Source: Nitrincola salilacus
GTDB taxonomy: Bacteria > Pseudomonadota > Gammaproteobacteria > Pseudomonadales > Balneatricaceae
NCBI RefSeq assembly: GCF_046271865.1
Contig: NZ_CP176580.1
Coordinates: 3,162,001 to 3,226,000 of the forward strand
DNA length: 64,000 nt
Direction: 5' to 3'
A program made the position numbers and the translations under genes. The notes beneath the pieces were generated by a model, which saw nothing but the letters and a program-made list of their open reading frames with translations, made no database searches and was not told the DNA's origin. Below are positions 1-8,591 of this stretch, piece by piece; positions within the stretch are counted from its first letter, which is position 1, and every line of letters begins with the position of its first letter.

Positions 1-1272
1 GCCCGTGTCATCACACATGGTGAAGGCGTCTATCTTTGGGACAGCGAAGGCAACAAGATCATCGACGGCATGGCAGGCTTGTGGTGTGTGAACCTGGGCT
101 ATAACTGTCAGGAGCTGATAGATGCCGCGCATCAGCAGATGCAGCAGTTGCCCTTCTATAACACCTTCTTTCAGACCACTCACGCACCGGCAGCCGAACT
201 GGCCAAAGAGATCGCCAGCGTGACACCGGGTGATCTGGACCATATATTCTTTGCCAACTCAGGCTCTGAGGCGGTCGACACCATTATCCGCATGGTGCGT
301 CAGTACTGGTGCATCAAGGGCAAGCCCTACAAGAACATCCTGATCAGCCGTGAAAACGCCTACCATGGCAGCACTGTTGGTGGTGCCAGCCTCGGCGGCA
401 TGAGTGGTATGCACAAGCAGGGCGCGCCACTGCTGCCCGGTATTGAACGTATTCGCCAGCCTTACTGGTATGGTGAAGCCGGTGATATGAGTGAAGAAGA
501 GTTCGGCATCGCCTGCGCCAAGGCGCTGGAAGATAAGATCCTGGCCGTAGGACCCGAAAACGTGGCAGCCTTTATCGGGGAGCCACTGCAGGGTGCCGGT
601 GGAGTGATCGTGCCACCTGCCAACTACTGGCAGGAGATTCAGAAGATCTGTAACAAGTATGATGTGCTGATTGCGGCCGATGAAGTGATCTGCGGCTTTG
701 GCCGAACCGGTAACTGGTTCGGCAGCCAGACCTTCGGCATCCAGCCGGACATCATCTCCATGGCAAAAGGGCTGTCATCCGGCTATCTGCCGATTGCAGC
801 AGTCGCCGTCGGCAACCGCATTGCACATGCGTTTATCGAACATAATGAAGACTTCAACCACGGCTTCACCTATTCAGGCCACCCGGTTGCCGCAGCCACA
901 GCGCTGGCAACCATCCGCCTGATGAAGTCGCGCAAGCTGGTGGAGTATGTGGCAGATGATATCGGCCCCTATTTCCAGGCCAAGTTGAGAGAAACACTGG
1001 CAGACCACCCTCTTGTCGGTCATATCGAAGGGGTGGGCCTGGTGGCTGGCATGGCGCTGGTCAAGGACAAGGCGAGCAAGACCCTCTTCCCGTCGGATAT
1101 GGATATCGGTCTGATCTGTCGTGACCACTGCTTTAACAACGGTCTGATCATGCGTGCTGTCGGCAGCCGCATGGTGCTGTCGCCGCCACTGGTGATCAGC
1201 CGCAGCGAAGTGGACGAGATCTGCGACAAGGCACGCCTGTGTCTGGACCTGACCCTCAAGTCGGTCAGTTGA
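1..1272 (+). CDS. spuC: Putrescine-type class III aminotransferase (5' truncated by window edge)
   Basis: A PLP-dependent class III aminotransferase that most resembles putrescine/polyamine:pyruvate transaminases (SpuC type), which turn putrescine or a related omega-amine into an aminoaldehyde in the cytoplasm. The reading frame is open from base 1, so the N-terminus lies outside the window; compared with SpuC about 35 residues are missing. Visible hallmarks are AGLWCVNLGY near the start, the cofactor Asp in ADEVICGFGRTG, the Schiff-base Lys in SMAKGLSSGY, and FTYSGHPVAAA. The ATG at 70 is an internal Met, not the start. A LuxR-type regulator and a KauB/PuuC-type aldehyde dehydrogenase follow, which fits oxidation of the aminoaldehyde product. 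The family is secure; the exact amine substrate is inferred. Confidence 0.9.
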   Translation, partial: ARVITHGEGVYLWDSEGNKIIDGMAGLWCVNLGYNCQELIDAAHQQMQQLPFYNTFFQTTHAPAAELAKEIASVTPGDLDHIFFANSGSEAVDTIIRMVRQYWCIKGKPYKNILISRENAYHGSTVGGASLGGMSGMHKQGAPLLPGIERIRQPYWYGEAGDMSEEEFGIACAKALEDKILAVGPENVAAFIGEPLQGAGGVIVPPANYWQEIQKICNKYDVLIAADEVICGFGRTGNWFGSQTFGIQPDIISMAKGLSSGYLPIAAVAVGNRIAHAFIEHNEDFNHGFTYSGHPVAAATALATIRLMKSRKLVEYVADDIGPYFQAKLRETLADHPLVGHIEGVGLVAGMALVKDKASKTLFPSDMDIGLICRDHCFNNGLIMRAVGSRMVLSPPLVISRSEVDEICDKARLCLDLTLKSVS

Positions 1273-1370
1273 CCGATACCTGGTGCAACGGTCGGGCAGC
1301 AATGTCCGGCTCGCTGCACTGACATCAATGAAACACATCACGACAAACCGTAAGCCTCCAGAGAGACATC

Positions 1371-2201
1371 ATGAAGCGCATATCAGAAAAAGATAGCGGC
1401 TGGCAAAAAAGTCTTGCCTCACTGATCGATCAAACCCGTCTGCGCACCTTTCCCAAAGCCCTTGAGGCCTTTCTGGCCACCCAATGCAACTTCGACACCC
1501 TGCTGATCGTGACCTACAAGCAGGACTGCAAACCGATTATTCTGCACCCGACCGATCCCGCCGAACAGAGCCAGACTCTGCACTGCTATATAAAGCAGAC
1601 CTACGTGCTGGACCCGCTCTACAACACGATCATGTCGGGCAGCATCTCCGACGTCAGCCGCCTGAGCGACATCGCCCCGGACTCCTTCGAGATGACCGAG
1701 TACTATCAAAAGTGCTATCAGAACTTCGGCCTGGTGGATGAAATCAACCTGGTGATTCAACTGGAAAACGATATCACCTGTAGCCTGTCACTCGGTCGGC
1801 GTGCACTGCTCGGCAGCATTACCCGCGCTGAAATGCAGCGACTTCAGGATATCTACCCGATCATCAACTCCCTGATGCGTCAGTTCTGGCTATCTCAGCA
1901 TCAGGAGTATGTGCAGTATGAAAAAGCGGAAGGGGCAATACGGCAGGCGTTGAATACCTTTGGCAGTGGCATTCTGACACGCCGAGAGCAAGAGATCACC
2001 GGCCTGATCCTGCGGGGACACTCCTCCCAGGCGATTGCGGATCGGTTGCATATCAGCCTGGGAACAGTAAAGGTGCATCGCAAGAATATACACTCCCGCT
2101 TTCACACCTCCACCCAGTCGGAGCTTTTCACCCTGTTCCTCAGCCATCTGAATGAGCTGGAACCCGCCTCATCCGCCAGAGTGGCGGTACAGCATCACTG
2201 A
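1371..2201 (+). CDS. LuxR-type HTH transcriptional regulator
   Basis: A 276-residue DNA-binding regulator. The C-terminal LuxR/GerE helix-turn-helix spans about residues 202-258 (LTRREQEITGLILRG, then IADRLHISLGTVKVHRKNIH). The N-terminal 190 residues are soluble and hold no receiver domain with a phosphorylatable Asp that I can recognise. They may bind a small molecule, but I cannot assign a ligand-binding family. The start is preceded by the purine-rich CAGAGAGACATC. It sits 98 bases after the aminotransferase on the same strand and converges on the aldehyde dehydrogenase, so local control of amine catabolism is plausible but inferred from position only. Confidence 0.8.
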   Translation: MKRISEKDSGWQKSLASLIDQTRLRTFPKALEAFLATQCNFDTLLIVTYKQDCKPIILHPTDPAEQSQTLHCYIKQTYVLDPLYNTIMSGSISDVSRLSDIAPDSFEMTEYYQKCYQNFGLVDEINLVIQLENDITCSLSLGRRALLGSITRAEMQRLQDIYPIINSLMRQFWLSQHQEYVQYEKAEGAIRQALNTFGSGILTRREQEITGLILRGHSSQAIADRLHISLGTVKVHRKNIHSRFHTSTQSELFTLFLSHLNELEPASSARVAVQHH

Positions 2202-2211
2202 CATCGATCAC

Positions 2212-2253
2212 GGGGCTGGATAAGGGGACTGGATAAAGGGGCTAGATAGCCCC
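2212..2253. repeat. Imperfect triple repeat with terminal hairpin between convergent genes
   Basis: Three imperfect 12-14 bp units beginning GGGG at 2212, 2224 and 2238 (GGGGCTGGATAA, GGGGACTGGATAAA, GGGGCTAGATAG). The last unit forms a perfect six-pair hairpin (GGGGCT at 2238-2243, AGCCCC at 2248-2253). It lies between the convergent luxR-type gene and aldehyde dehydrogenase gene, where a bidirectional 3' end would be expected, but there is no T tract. Confidence 0.45.
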
Positions 2254-2259
2254 CTACGA

Positions 2260-3747
2260 TCACAGGCGTATCCAGACGGTTTTCAGCTCGGTGTACTTCT
2301 CCAGTGAATGCAGCGACTTGTCGCGTCCGTTACCCGATGCCTTCACGCCACCAAAGGGTACCGTGCTGTCTCCCTCACCCCAGGTATTCACCCAGACCAT
2401 ACCGGCTTCCAGCTTGCGGCTGACGCGGTGGGCACGCGACAGGTTTGCGGTCCATACGGAAGCGCCCAAGCCATAAACCGAGTCATTGGCGAGTGCAATG
2501 GCCTCCTCCTCAGTTTCAAACTCACACACCGCGAGCACAGGGCCAAAGATCTCCTCTTTCACGAAGGTCATGCCATTATGTGCCTGATCAATGATAGTCG
2601 GCTGCACGAAATATCCCTGCCCTGGTACATGCTTCGGCAGGCCACCCAGCACGCACAGTCCTCCCTCTTCAAGCGCCGAGCTGATATAGCGCTCCACCGT
2701 TGCCAGTTGCACGGCATCCACCACTGGCCCCATGCGGGTTTCCGGGTCAAGCGGATCAGCAGGCTGATACTGGCTGGCCGCCTCGATCAACTCAGCCAGG
2801 AAGCGCTCTTTAATGCTTTTTTGTACATAGACGCGTGAACAGGCGATACACACCTCACCCTGATTGGAAAAGATCGCCGCAGCCGCCGTGGCCGCAGCCT
2901 TTTTAATATCTTCACAATCATCAAAGATCAGGCTGGGTGATTTGCCGCCCGCCTCAAGCCAGACACGCTTCATATTGGACTGGCCGGCATACTCCATCAG
3001 CATCCCCGCCACACGACTGGAACCGGTAAACGCCAGGACATTCACATCACGATGCAGCGCCAGTGCTTTACCGGCAGTATGACCAAAGCCAGGCAGCACA
3101 TTCAGTACGCCATCAGGCAAGCCCGCCTCGGTAGCCAGCTCAGCGAGCCGCAATGCACTCAAAGGTGATTTTTCAGAGGGTTTGAGTATCACACTGTTCC
3201 CGGCTGCCAGCGCCGGTGCCAGCTTCCAGGTCGCCATCATCAGCGGGTAGTTCCAAGGAGTGATCGCTGCCACCACGCCCACCGGCTCACGGCTGATCAA
3301 TGCCAGCGTGTCATGACCGGTAGGAGCGATCTCTCCATACACCTTATCGACACTCTCGGCCGTCCAGCGGAAGCAATCGATCGTATCCGGCACATCGATA
3401 TTCACCATCTCGGAGATGGATTTACCCATATCCAGCGTATCCAGCAGCGCAAACTCATCCTGATGCTTTTCCAGCAGATCGGCCAGCCTCAACAGCACCC
3501 TCTTGCGTGCCTTGGGTGCCATTTCGGACCAGATACCCGAGCGGAACACCTCGCGCGCATTGGCCACCGCCAGATCGACATCGCCCTGATCGCAGCTGGC
3601 CACATTAATCAGCAACTGCTCGGTTGACGGATTGACACAGGGGAAGGTTTCACCGCTCAGCGATGGCTGAAAACAGCCATTGATATAGGCCTCGCCCCGC
3701 AGCGTCAGGGACTCACTCAAGGTTTTCCATTCTTGTAATGTTTTCAC
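2260..3747 (-). CDS. kauB: Gamma-glutamyl-gamma-aminobutyraldehyde / aminoaldehyde dehydrogenase (KauB/PuuC type)
   Basis: An NAD(P)-dependent aldehyde dehydrogenase that oxidises aminoaldehydes from polyamine breakdown to the amino acid. The catalytic Glu lies in WLEAGGKSP (about residue 265) and the nucleophilic Cys in NQGEVCIACSR (about residue 300). Other family blocks are ITPWNYPLMM, FTGSS, EEIFGPV and the C-terminal PFGGVKASGNGRDKSLH. I prefer the GTG start at 3747: it gives 495 residues, the usual KauB length of about 497, and GAGAGG lies seven bases upstream. A frame open to an ATG at 3846 would add 33 unconserved residues. It is convergent with the luxR-type gene and probably works with the upstream aminotransferase. 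Confidence 0.9.
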   Translation of the reverse strand: MKTLQEWKTLSESLTLRGEAYINGCFQPSLSGETFPCVNPSTEQLLINVASCDQGDVDLAVANAREVFRSGIWSEMAPKARKRVLLRLADLLEKHQDEFALLDTLDMGKSISEMVNIDVPDTIDCFRWTAESVDKVYGEIAPTGHDTLALISREPVGVVAAITPWNYPLMMATWKLAPALAAGNSVILKPSEKSPLSALRLAELATEAGLPDGVLNVLPGFGHTAGKALALHRDVNVLAFTGSSRVAGMLMEYAGQSNMKRVWLEAGGKSPSLIFDDCEDIKKAAATAAAAIFSNQGEVCIACSRVYVQKSIKERFLAELIEAASQYQPADPLDPETRMGPVVDAVQLATVERYISSALEEGGLCVLGGLPKHVPGQGYFVQPTIIDQAHNGMTFVKEEIFGPVLAVCEFETEEEAIALANDSVYGLGASVWTANLSRAHRVSRKLEAGMVWVNTWGEGDSTVPFGGVKASGNGRDKSLHSLEKYTELKTVWIRL

Positions 3748-3906
3748 AGTCGTACCTCTCAGACTCTGGTAATGATCCAAGTCTAGGGAGGTACGGGAAG
3801 GAGTGATATATACACCAGGGGGTATTCTGCGCGGATGCCCTTTCATTTTTCAGGTGCAGAGCGTTAGCATAGGGTCACCAAGCAAGCACATGGAATGGAC
3901 ACGTTG

Positions 3907-4836
3907 ATGAAGATTCTCTTTGCCACCGAAGACCCGAAAGCCGAACGCTGGAAAGCCCCACTATTGGAGCAGTTACCCCAGGCCGATATCCATATCTGGG
4001 ATGCAGCAAACCCAGCGACCGATGCCGACTATGCGATTGTCTGGCAACCACCCGCAGAGGTGTTCGCACAGACGCACTCGCTGAAGGCCATATTCAATCT
4101 GGGAGCCGGTGTTGATGCCCTGCTCAAACTGACAGGGCTGCCAGACAATCTGCCGATCTACCGCCTTGAAGATGCTGGCATGTCGGCCCAGATGGCCGAA
4201 TATGTGGCCTATTATGTTATCGAAGCAAGCCGTGATATGGCCCTGTATCGCGAGCAGCAGGCTGATGGTGTATGGAAAATGCTGCGCCCGATAAGGCGTC
4301 AGGACTGGCCGATAGGCGTGCTCGGGCTGGGTCAGATCGGCAAGCGGGTGGCCACCACACTGGCAGGACTCGACTACCCCGTTGCTGGCTGGAGCCGATC
4401 CGGCCAGCCGATAGAGGGTGTCGAATCATTTGCCGGCCAAGAACAGTTCAAATCCTTTCTTGCGCGGACTCGCGTACTCATCAACACCCTGCCACTGACA
4501 CCCGAAACCAGAGACCTGCTCAACTACGATACCTTTAGCAGCCTGTTGCCGGATGCGGTGGTGATCAATGTTGGCCGGGGCGAGCATCTGGTTGATCACG
4601 ATATGATCCGCGCCATAGATGAAGGTCTGATACGCCATTCGGTACTGGATGTGTTCCGCCAGGAACCCCTCCCGATAGAGCACCCCTTCTGGAGACACCC
4701 TTCCATTACTCTGACCCCACATGTGTCTGCACGCACCCTGCGCGATGAAACCGTGCAGCAGATCTGCGACAAGATCAAGCTACTCGAGTCCGGCGAATCC
4801 CCCAGTGGGCTTATTGATCGTCAGCGCGGCTACTGA
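3907..4836 (+). CDS. ghrA: Glyoxylate/hydroxypyruvate reductase A
   Basis: A D-isomer-specific 2-hydroxyacid dehydrogenase of the GhrA type, which reduces glyoxylate to glycolate and hydroxypyruvate to glycerate with NADPH. The Rossmann motif GLGQIG lies near residue 140. The catalytic triad is visible as Arg in NVGRGEHLV, Glu in RQEPLP and His in LTPHVSA. The ending DRQRGY matches the family's typical DRxRGY. I chose the ATG at 3907 (MKILFATED), which aligns with the E. coli start; an in-frame ATG at 3895 would add four residues. It is transcribed divergently from the aldehyde dehydrogenase gene. Confidence 0.9.
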   Translation: MKILFATEDPKAERWKAPLLEQLPQADIHIWDAANPATDADYAIVWQPPAEVFAQTHSLKAIFNLGAGVDALLKLTGLPDNLPIYRLEDAGMSAQMAEYVAYYVIEASRDMALYREQQADGVWKMLRPIRRQDWPIGVLGLGQIGKRVATTLAGLDYPVAGWSRSGQPIEGVESFAGQEQFKSFLARTRVLINTLPLTPETRDLLNYDTFSSLLPDAVVINVGRGEHLVDHDMIRAIDEGLIRHSVLDVFRQEPLPIEHPFWRHPSITLTPHVSARTLRDETVQQICDKIKLLESGESPSGLIDRQRGY

Positions 4837-4866
4837 GTCTGAACAATAAGGCAAAGGAGTGCCCGC

Positions 4867-5004
4867 ATGAAAATAAATCAAATAAGGTTTGACGACAGGG
4901 TACCAATCTCATACTATGGGTTCAGCAAGATCACTCAAGTTGGCGCGACCCTAGTATTTGTTGGATCCTTACGGTACTTCAGTCTTTCAGTCCCCTCTCT
5001 TTGA
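4867..5004 (+). CDS. Possible 45-residue leader ORF upstream of the cold-shock gene
   Basis: An ATG at 4867 has a good Shine-Dalgarno sequence (AAGGAG, seven bases upstream) and opens a 45-codon frame ending at a TGA at 5002-5004, between ghrA and the cold-shock gene. The product would begin MKINQIRFDDRVP, and I recognise no family. It may be a real small peptide, a 3' remnant, or chance in the long leader of the cold-shock mRNA. The ribosome-binding site is the only positive evidence. Confidence 0.2.
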   Translation: MKINQIRFDDRVPISYYGFSKITQVGATLVFVGSLRYFSLSVPSL

Positions 5005-5061
5005 TTTTCATTGCATTTTCTGAGCATTGCTCATCAATATTTTTTATAAGGTAAGACTTAA

Positions 5062-5265
5062 ATGGCTACTGGTACAGTTAAATGGTTCAACGAAGCTAAA
5101 GGTTTTGGTTTCATTACTCCAGATGACGGCAGCAAAGATCTGTTCGCACATTTCTCTGAAATCGTTGGTAATGGCTTCAAAACTCTGGCTGAAGGCCAGC
5201 AGGTATCTTTCACCCCTGCACAGGGTGCTAAAGGTCCTCAGGCTTCACAGATTCAGGTACTCTGA
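5062..5265 (+). CDS. cspA: Cold-shock protein, CspA family
   Basis: A 67-residue single cold-shock domain that binds single-stranded RNA and DNA as an RNA chaperone. It starts with ATGTVKWFN; RNP1 is KGFGFIT (about residues 13-19) and RNP2 is LFAHF (about 27-31). The length is exactly that of the family. An SD-like AAGGTAAG lies upstream of the ATG. The gene stands alone and is followed at once by a strong intrinsic terminator. The 225-base gap upstream is compatible with the long structured 5' leader usual for cold-inducible csp mRNAs, but the sequence does not say whether this paralogue is cold-induced or constitutive. Confidence 0.95.
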   Translation: MATGTVKWFNEAKGFGFITPDDGSKDLFAHFSEIVGNGFKTLAEGQQVSFTPAQGAKGPQASQIQVL

Positions 5266-5290
5266 ATCCGGGCTGACGCCTAGAAAGATA

Positions 5291-5317
5291 AGCTCCGCAT
5301 AGCGGGGCTTTTTTTTG
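5291..5317 (+). terminator. Intrinsic terminator of the cold-shock gene
   Basis: AGCTCCGC pairs with GCGGGGCT (one G-T wobble) across a three-base loop and runs into eight T residues, 26 bases after the cold-shock stop codon. Confidence 0.9.
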
Positions 5318-5401
5318 CCTGCAATTTGGCACTGCAATCATATCGGTTAAGTTTCCAGATACCTGCCCCTCTGATCAAGACCCTGAACAAGACCCTATTA
5401 C

Positions 5402-5827
5402 TCAGGAGTCACGCCACCTTGGCGGCACCAGCCACAAAGCCAACAGCACCAATACTCCGAATAACGTATAGATAGCGACAAATACCCACCAGGGCAGATC
5501 ATAGTAAAGAAACTGCCCCAGCCAGTATTCCACAAACGAGATCTCGTAATAGAACTGCCCCGCCACCCGTCTTAACTCCTGCTCCCAGATCGTCAACGGA
5601 CAGATCAAACCAAACCATGCCTGCACAGCAACGACGATAATAGTCAGCAGATGAAGTGCGCGAAACCAGCGATTGCCTACCCAGCGCCAATGACGCCACC
5701 CACCTATCAATATCAGCACCAGACCAAAGATCACAAACACCACAATCAGGCTATGCAATATCAGAATAATATCTGCCACAAGCCCCGGCGCAGGGATTCT
5801 GTCATACACACTGTCATAAGCCCTCAT
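5402..5827 (-). CDS. DUF2784 family membrane protein
   Basis: A 141-residue inner-membrane protein with three clear hydrophobic helices (about residues 15-42, 55-80 and 112-134). Between the second and third lies the family's characteristic stretch (FGLICPLTIWEQELR). DUF2784 proteins have no established biochemical role. The gene is followed on its left only by the cold-shock terminator and preceded on its right by an alpha/beta hydrolase gene on the same strand, so the two could be co-transcribed. Confidence 0.8.
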   Translation of the reverse strand: MRAYDSVYDRIPAPGLVADIILILHSLIVVFVIFGLVLILIGGWRHWRWVGNRWFRALHLLTIIVVAVQAWFGLICPLTIWEQELRRVAGQFYYEISFVEYWLGQFLYYDLPWWVFVAIYTLFGVLVLLALWLVPPRWRDS

Positions 5828-5884
5828 CTCTCCAAGTACCCCTTGCCATCAGCAGATCAAGGTTATTACCTGAAGGATAGAGTA

Positions 5885-6415
5885 TCAGCCCATCAACTGC
5901 CGCACCAAATCGAGTCCCTGCGGCCAGTCACCCAAACCTGTCTCGGTATTGATATGCCCGGCCTCACCTATATTGATGAAGCGACTACCCCAGTGATTGG
6001 CAAAATCTTGTGCAAATGTCAGATCACCATAGGGGTCATTACTGCTGACCACCATGATGGAGGGAAAGTTGAAAGCCTCGATTGGTAATGATCCGAATCC
6101 AATTGCAGTCGAAGGAAAATTAATACCATCAGGATCAGGTGGCGCAACCAGCAACACCCCTTTCACTGTCAACCGAGTACGTGATGCCCAATGCGCCACT
6201 AACAAGCAACCCATACTATGTGCCACCAGAACAGTTTCCGGACCGGCCTCAGCCACACGCTTCTCCAGCTCTGCTACCCACTCATCACAATCCGGACACT
6301 CCCAGTCACGCTGCATTACCCGCGAAAAAGATGAATAAGCCTCCTCCCACAGACTCTGCCAGTGCTCTGGGTCGGAGTTGAGGTAACCGGGAAGAGTCAG
6401 AACCTGAACTGTCAT
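5885..6415 (-). CDS. RBBP9/YdeN-type alpha/beta hydrolase
   Basis: A 176-residue small serine hydrolase of the RBBP9/YdeN family. The nucleophile Ser67 lies in VAHSMGC, Asp127 in SSNDPYG and His154 in EAGHINTETG, so the catalytic triad is complete. The opening pattern (LPGYLNSDPEHWQ) and the tail around GDWPQGL are typical. Bacterial members are presumed esterases with unknown natural substrates. It lies 30 bases downstream of the yaiI-like gene on the same strand and may be co-transcribed with it. Confidence 0.85.
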   Translation of the reverse strand: MTVQVLTLPGYLNSDPEHWQSLWEEAYSSFSRVMQRDWECPDCDEWVAELEKRVAEAGPETVLVAHSMGCLLVAHWASRTRLTVKGVLLVAPPDPDGINFPSTAIGFGSLPIEAFNFPSIMVVSSNDPYGDLTFAQDFANHWGSRFINIGEAGHINTETGLGDWPQGLDLVRQLMG

Positions 6416-6445
6416 ATCAGTATCCTTGAAAAGATCAATAATAGA

Positions 6446-6895
6446 TTAACGCGCAAAACGCGCCAGATAGCGATCCAACTGGTTAGCAAACGCCTGGCGC
6501 TCACGCTGACTCAAAGGCGGTGGGCCTCCACTTTGGATACCACTGGAGCGCAGCGTGTCCAGAAAATCACGGATATTCAGCCGGCCACGGATATTTTCCT
6601 TGCTGAACGCCTCACCGCGAGAGCTCAGAGCATGACCACCCTTCTCGATCACCTCGGCAGCTAACGGAATATCGCTGGTGATCACCAGATCATCAACCTG
6701 AACCCGCTTGACGATCTCATCATCTGCCACATCAAAGCCGGAGCTCACCTGAATCGAACGAATATTGGAAGCAGGCGGCACACGCATCGCCTGATTGGCA
6801 ACCAGCACCAGTTCCACTTTTGTCCGCTCGGCGGCACGGAAAAGAATCTCCTTGATTACCACCGGACATGCATCGGCATCGACCCAAATTGTCAT
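6446..6895 (-). CDS. yaiI: YaiI/YqxD family (DUF188) PIN-like protein
   Basis: A 149-residue member of the YaiI/YqxD (UPF0178) family. The family start TIWVDADACP, the Asp-rich VITSDIPLA and the block KENIRGRLNIRDFLD are all present; these acidic residues resemble the metal site of PIN-like nucleases, but the function is not established. I chose the ATG at 6895 because the conserved sequence begins there. The open frame extends upstream to 7036, but those residues read into a terminator and are unconserved. A start at 6919 is possible. Confidence 0.85.
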   Translation of the reverse strand: MTIWVDADACPVVIKEILFRAAERTKVELVLVANQAMRVPPASNIRSIQVSSGFDVADDEIVKRVQVDDLVITSDIPLAAEVIEKGGHALSSRGEAFSKENIRGRLNIRDFLDTLRSSGIQSGGPPPLSQRERQAFANQLDRYLARFAR

Positions 6896-6986
6896 TGCTG
6901 TTTCAACTCTTGAAACCATATCAGAATCCATGATCTCCGTTATGCACCTTAAGCGCAATCCCGGCGATGATGCTGTGTCCATAAAC

Positions 6987-7030
6987 AAAAAAAATCCCCT
7001 CGCAAGTCTTGGCAGATTCACGAGGGGATT
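6987..7030 (-). terminator. Intrinsic terminator downstream of rhlE
   Basis: Read on the minus strand, AATCCCCTCG pairs perfectly with CGAGGGGATT (ten pairs) across an 18-base loop, followed by a run of eight T residues. It lies 46 bases beyond the rhlE stop codon. Confidence 0.9.
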
Positions 7031-7076
7031 CTTCACTACGAGCTGGTCGCCCGATTGTCAGCCGGAGCTGTGCATA

Positions 7077-8402
7077 TCAGGCATCGTGTCGTGCATGACG
7101 CTGAGGACGGCTCGGCTTGTTGCTGCGTGGAGCCGCTGCAGCCGCCGGTTTGCTTCGACCGGCGCCATTGCGTCCTGCACCCTGCCGCGGACTGCCATTG
7201 CCGCCACGCCCTCTGCCATTACCGGCAGGCTTGGCAGCTGGCATCATACGATCTTCAGGGCCCGGCTCGAAGCCTGGTTGCACTTCAAGCTCGTAGCGCT
7301 TGTTGATCAGTTTTTCGATCGCTTTGAACTGCGGCTTCTCTTCATGGCAGACCAGTGATATGGCTCTACCGGAGCTGCCTGCACGTCCGGTACGGCCGAT
7401 ACGGTGAACGTAGTCGGCTGGTACGTGGGGCAGTTCGAAGTTAACCACGTGTGGCAGTTCGCTGATATCGATGCCGCGGGCTGCGATATCGGTCGCCACC
7501 AGCACGCGCAGTTCGCCATCTTTGAACTGTTTCAGAGCGCGGGTTCTGGCGCCCTGGCTTTTATCGCCATGAATTGCCATCGCCGGCAGACCATCCTGCT
7601 CCAGCTGTTTAGCCAGACGGTTGGAGCCGTGCTTGGTGCGAGTGAAGACCAGCACCTGCTGCCAGTTATTGTTACCGATCAGGTAACTGAGTAGATCACG
7701 CTTACGCCCCTTGTCGACACCATAGAACGCCTGCTCAACGGTATCAGCAGTGGCGTTGCGCACGGCAGTTTCGATCATCGCCGGGTTATTCAGCAGATCC
7801 TGCGACAGCGCCTTGATCTCTTCCGAGAAGGTCGCTGAGAAGAGCAGGTTCTGACGTTTTTTCGGCAACATCGCCAGAATTTTACGAATATCGCGGATAA
7901 AACCCATGTCCAGCATGCGATCCGCTTCGTCCAGCACCAGAATCTCGATGCGTGACAAATCCAGAGCGCGCTGCGAAACCAGATCCAGCAATCGACCGGG
8001 CGTTGCCACCACGATATCGACTTTGCGGCCCAGCGCTTTCATCTGCGGGTTAATGTTGACACCACCAAACACCGCCAGGGTGCGAAATGGGGTGTGTCTG
8101 GCATATTCGCGCAGGTTATCTTCAACCTGAGCGGCCAGTTCACGTGTGGGTGTCAGCACCAGTGCGCGCACAGGTGCACGACCATTGGTATGGGGTTTTG
8201 CGTCGGTTTCACCCAGACGCTGCAACATGGGCAGGCCAAAGCCTGCGGTTTTGCCGGTACCGGTCTGAGCACCAGCGAGCAAATCTCCGCCTTTCAGCAC
8301 AACAGGAATCGCCTGGCGCTGGATGGGGGTTGGCTCTGTATAACCACATTCGTTAATAGCTTGAACGAGCTGCTCGTTCAGACCGAGGGAAGCAAAAGGC
8401 AT
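7077..8402 (-). CDS. rhlE: ATP-dependent RNA helicase RhlE
   Basis: A 441-residue DEAD-box RNA helicase acting in RNA remodelling, ribosome assembly and RNA decay. The ordered motifs are visible: Q motif GYTEPTPIQ, motif I AQTGTGKT (about residues 45-52), PTRELA, TPGRLLD, DEAD, SAT, then VATDIAARGID and HRIGRTGRAG in the second RecA domain. The tail beyond about residue 375 is basic and rich in Gly, Arg and Pro, as in RhlE proteins. It is divergent from ybiT across a 260-base region. Confidence 0.95.
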   Translation of the reverse strand: MPFASLGLNEQLVQAINECGYTEPTPIQRQAIPVVLKGGDLLAGAQTGTGKTAGFGLPMLQRLGETDAKPHTNGRAPVRALVLTPTRELAAQVEDNLREYARHTPFRTLAVFGGVNINPQMKALGRKVDIVVATPGRLLDLVSQRALDLSRIEILVLDEADRMLDMGFIRDIRKILAMLPKKRQNLLFSATFSEEIKALSQDLLNNPAMIETAVRNATADTVEQAFYGVDKGRKRDLLSYLIGNNNWQQVLVFTRTKHGSNRLAKQLEQDGLPAMAIHGDKSQGARTRALKQFKDGELRVLVATDIAARGIDISELPHVVNFELPHVPADYVHRIGRTGRAGSSGRAISLVCHEEKPQFKAIEKLINKRYELEVQPGFEPGPEDRMMPAAKPAGNGRGRGGNGSPRQGAGRNGAGRSKPAAAAAPRSNKPSRPQRHARHDA

Positions 8403-8496
8403 GTGACTCCGAACATATAATGTCCTGAAAAGGACGGATGGGAATTAATGCTGAATACAGTACTTGGGTGGGTAATCAATAGGGTACGACCAAGGG

Positions 8497-8550
8497 TACT
8501 ACTTTGGCTTACTACATTGGGTTACTACACTACATGGAAAGCGTACTACA
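8497..8550. repeat. Four iterated TACTAC motifs in the rhlE-ybiT intergenic region
   Basis: TACTAC occurs at 8497, 8510, 8523 and 8544, spaced 13, 13 and 21 bases, the last three as TACTACA. They lie upstream of the ybiT promoter and behind rhlE. The regular spacing is the reason for listing them; no known binding factor is recognised. Confidence 0.4.
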
Positions 8551-8591
8551 TAAAGTCGAGCACATAGTAACACAACTGCTCGCCAAACCTG

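Noticed and set aside
874..1341. Open frames antisense to the aminotransferase
   Set aside because: They lie wholly within a strongly conserved gene on the other strand, with no family match and no ribosome site.
5027..5302. A 91-codon frame overlapping the cold-shock gene
   Set aside because: It is a shadow in another frame of a clear CspA-family protein and has no plausible product.
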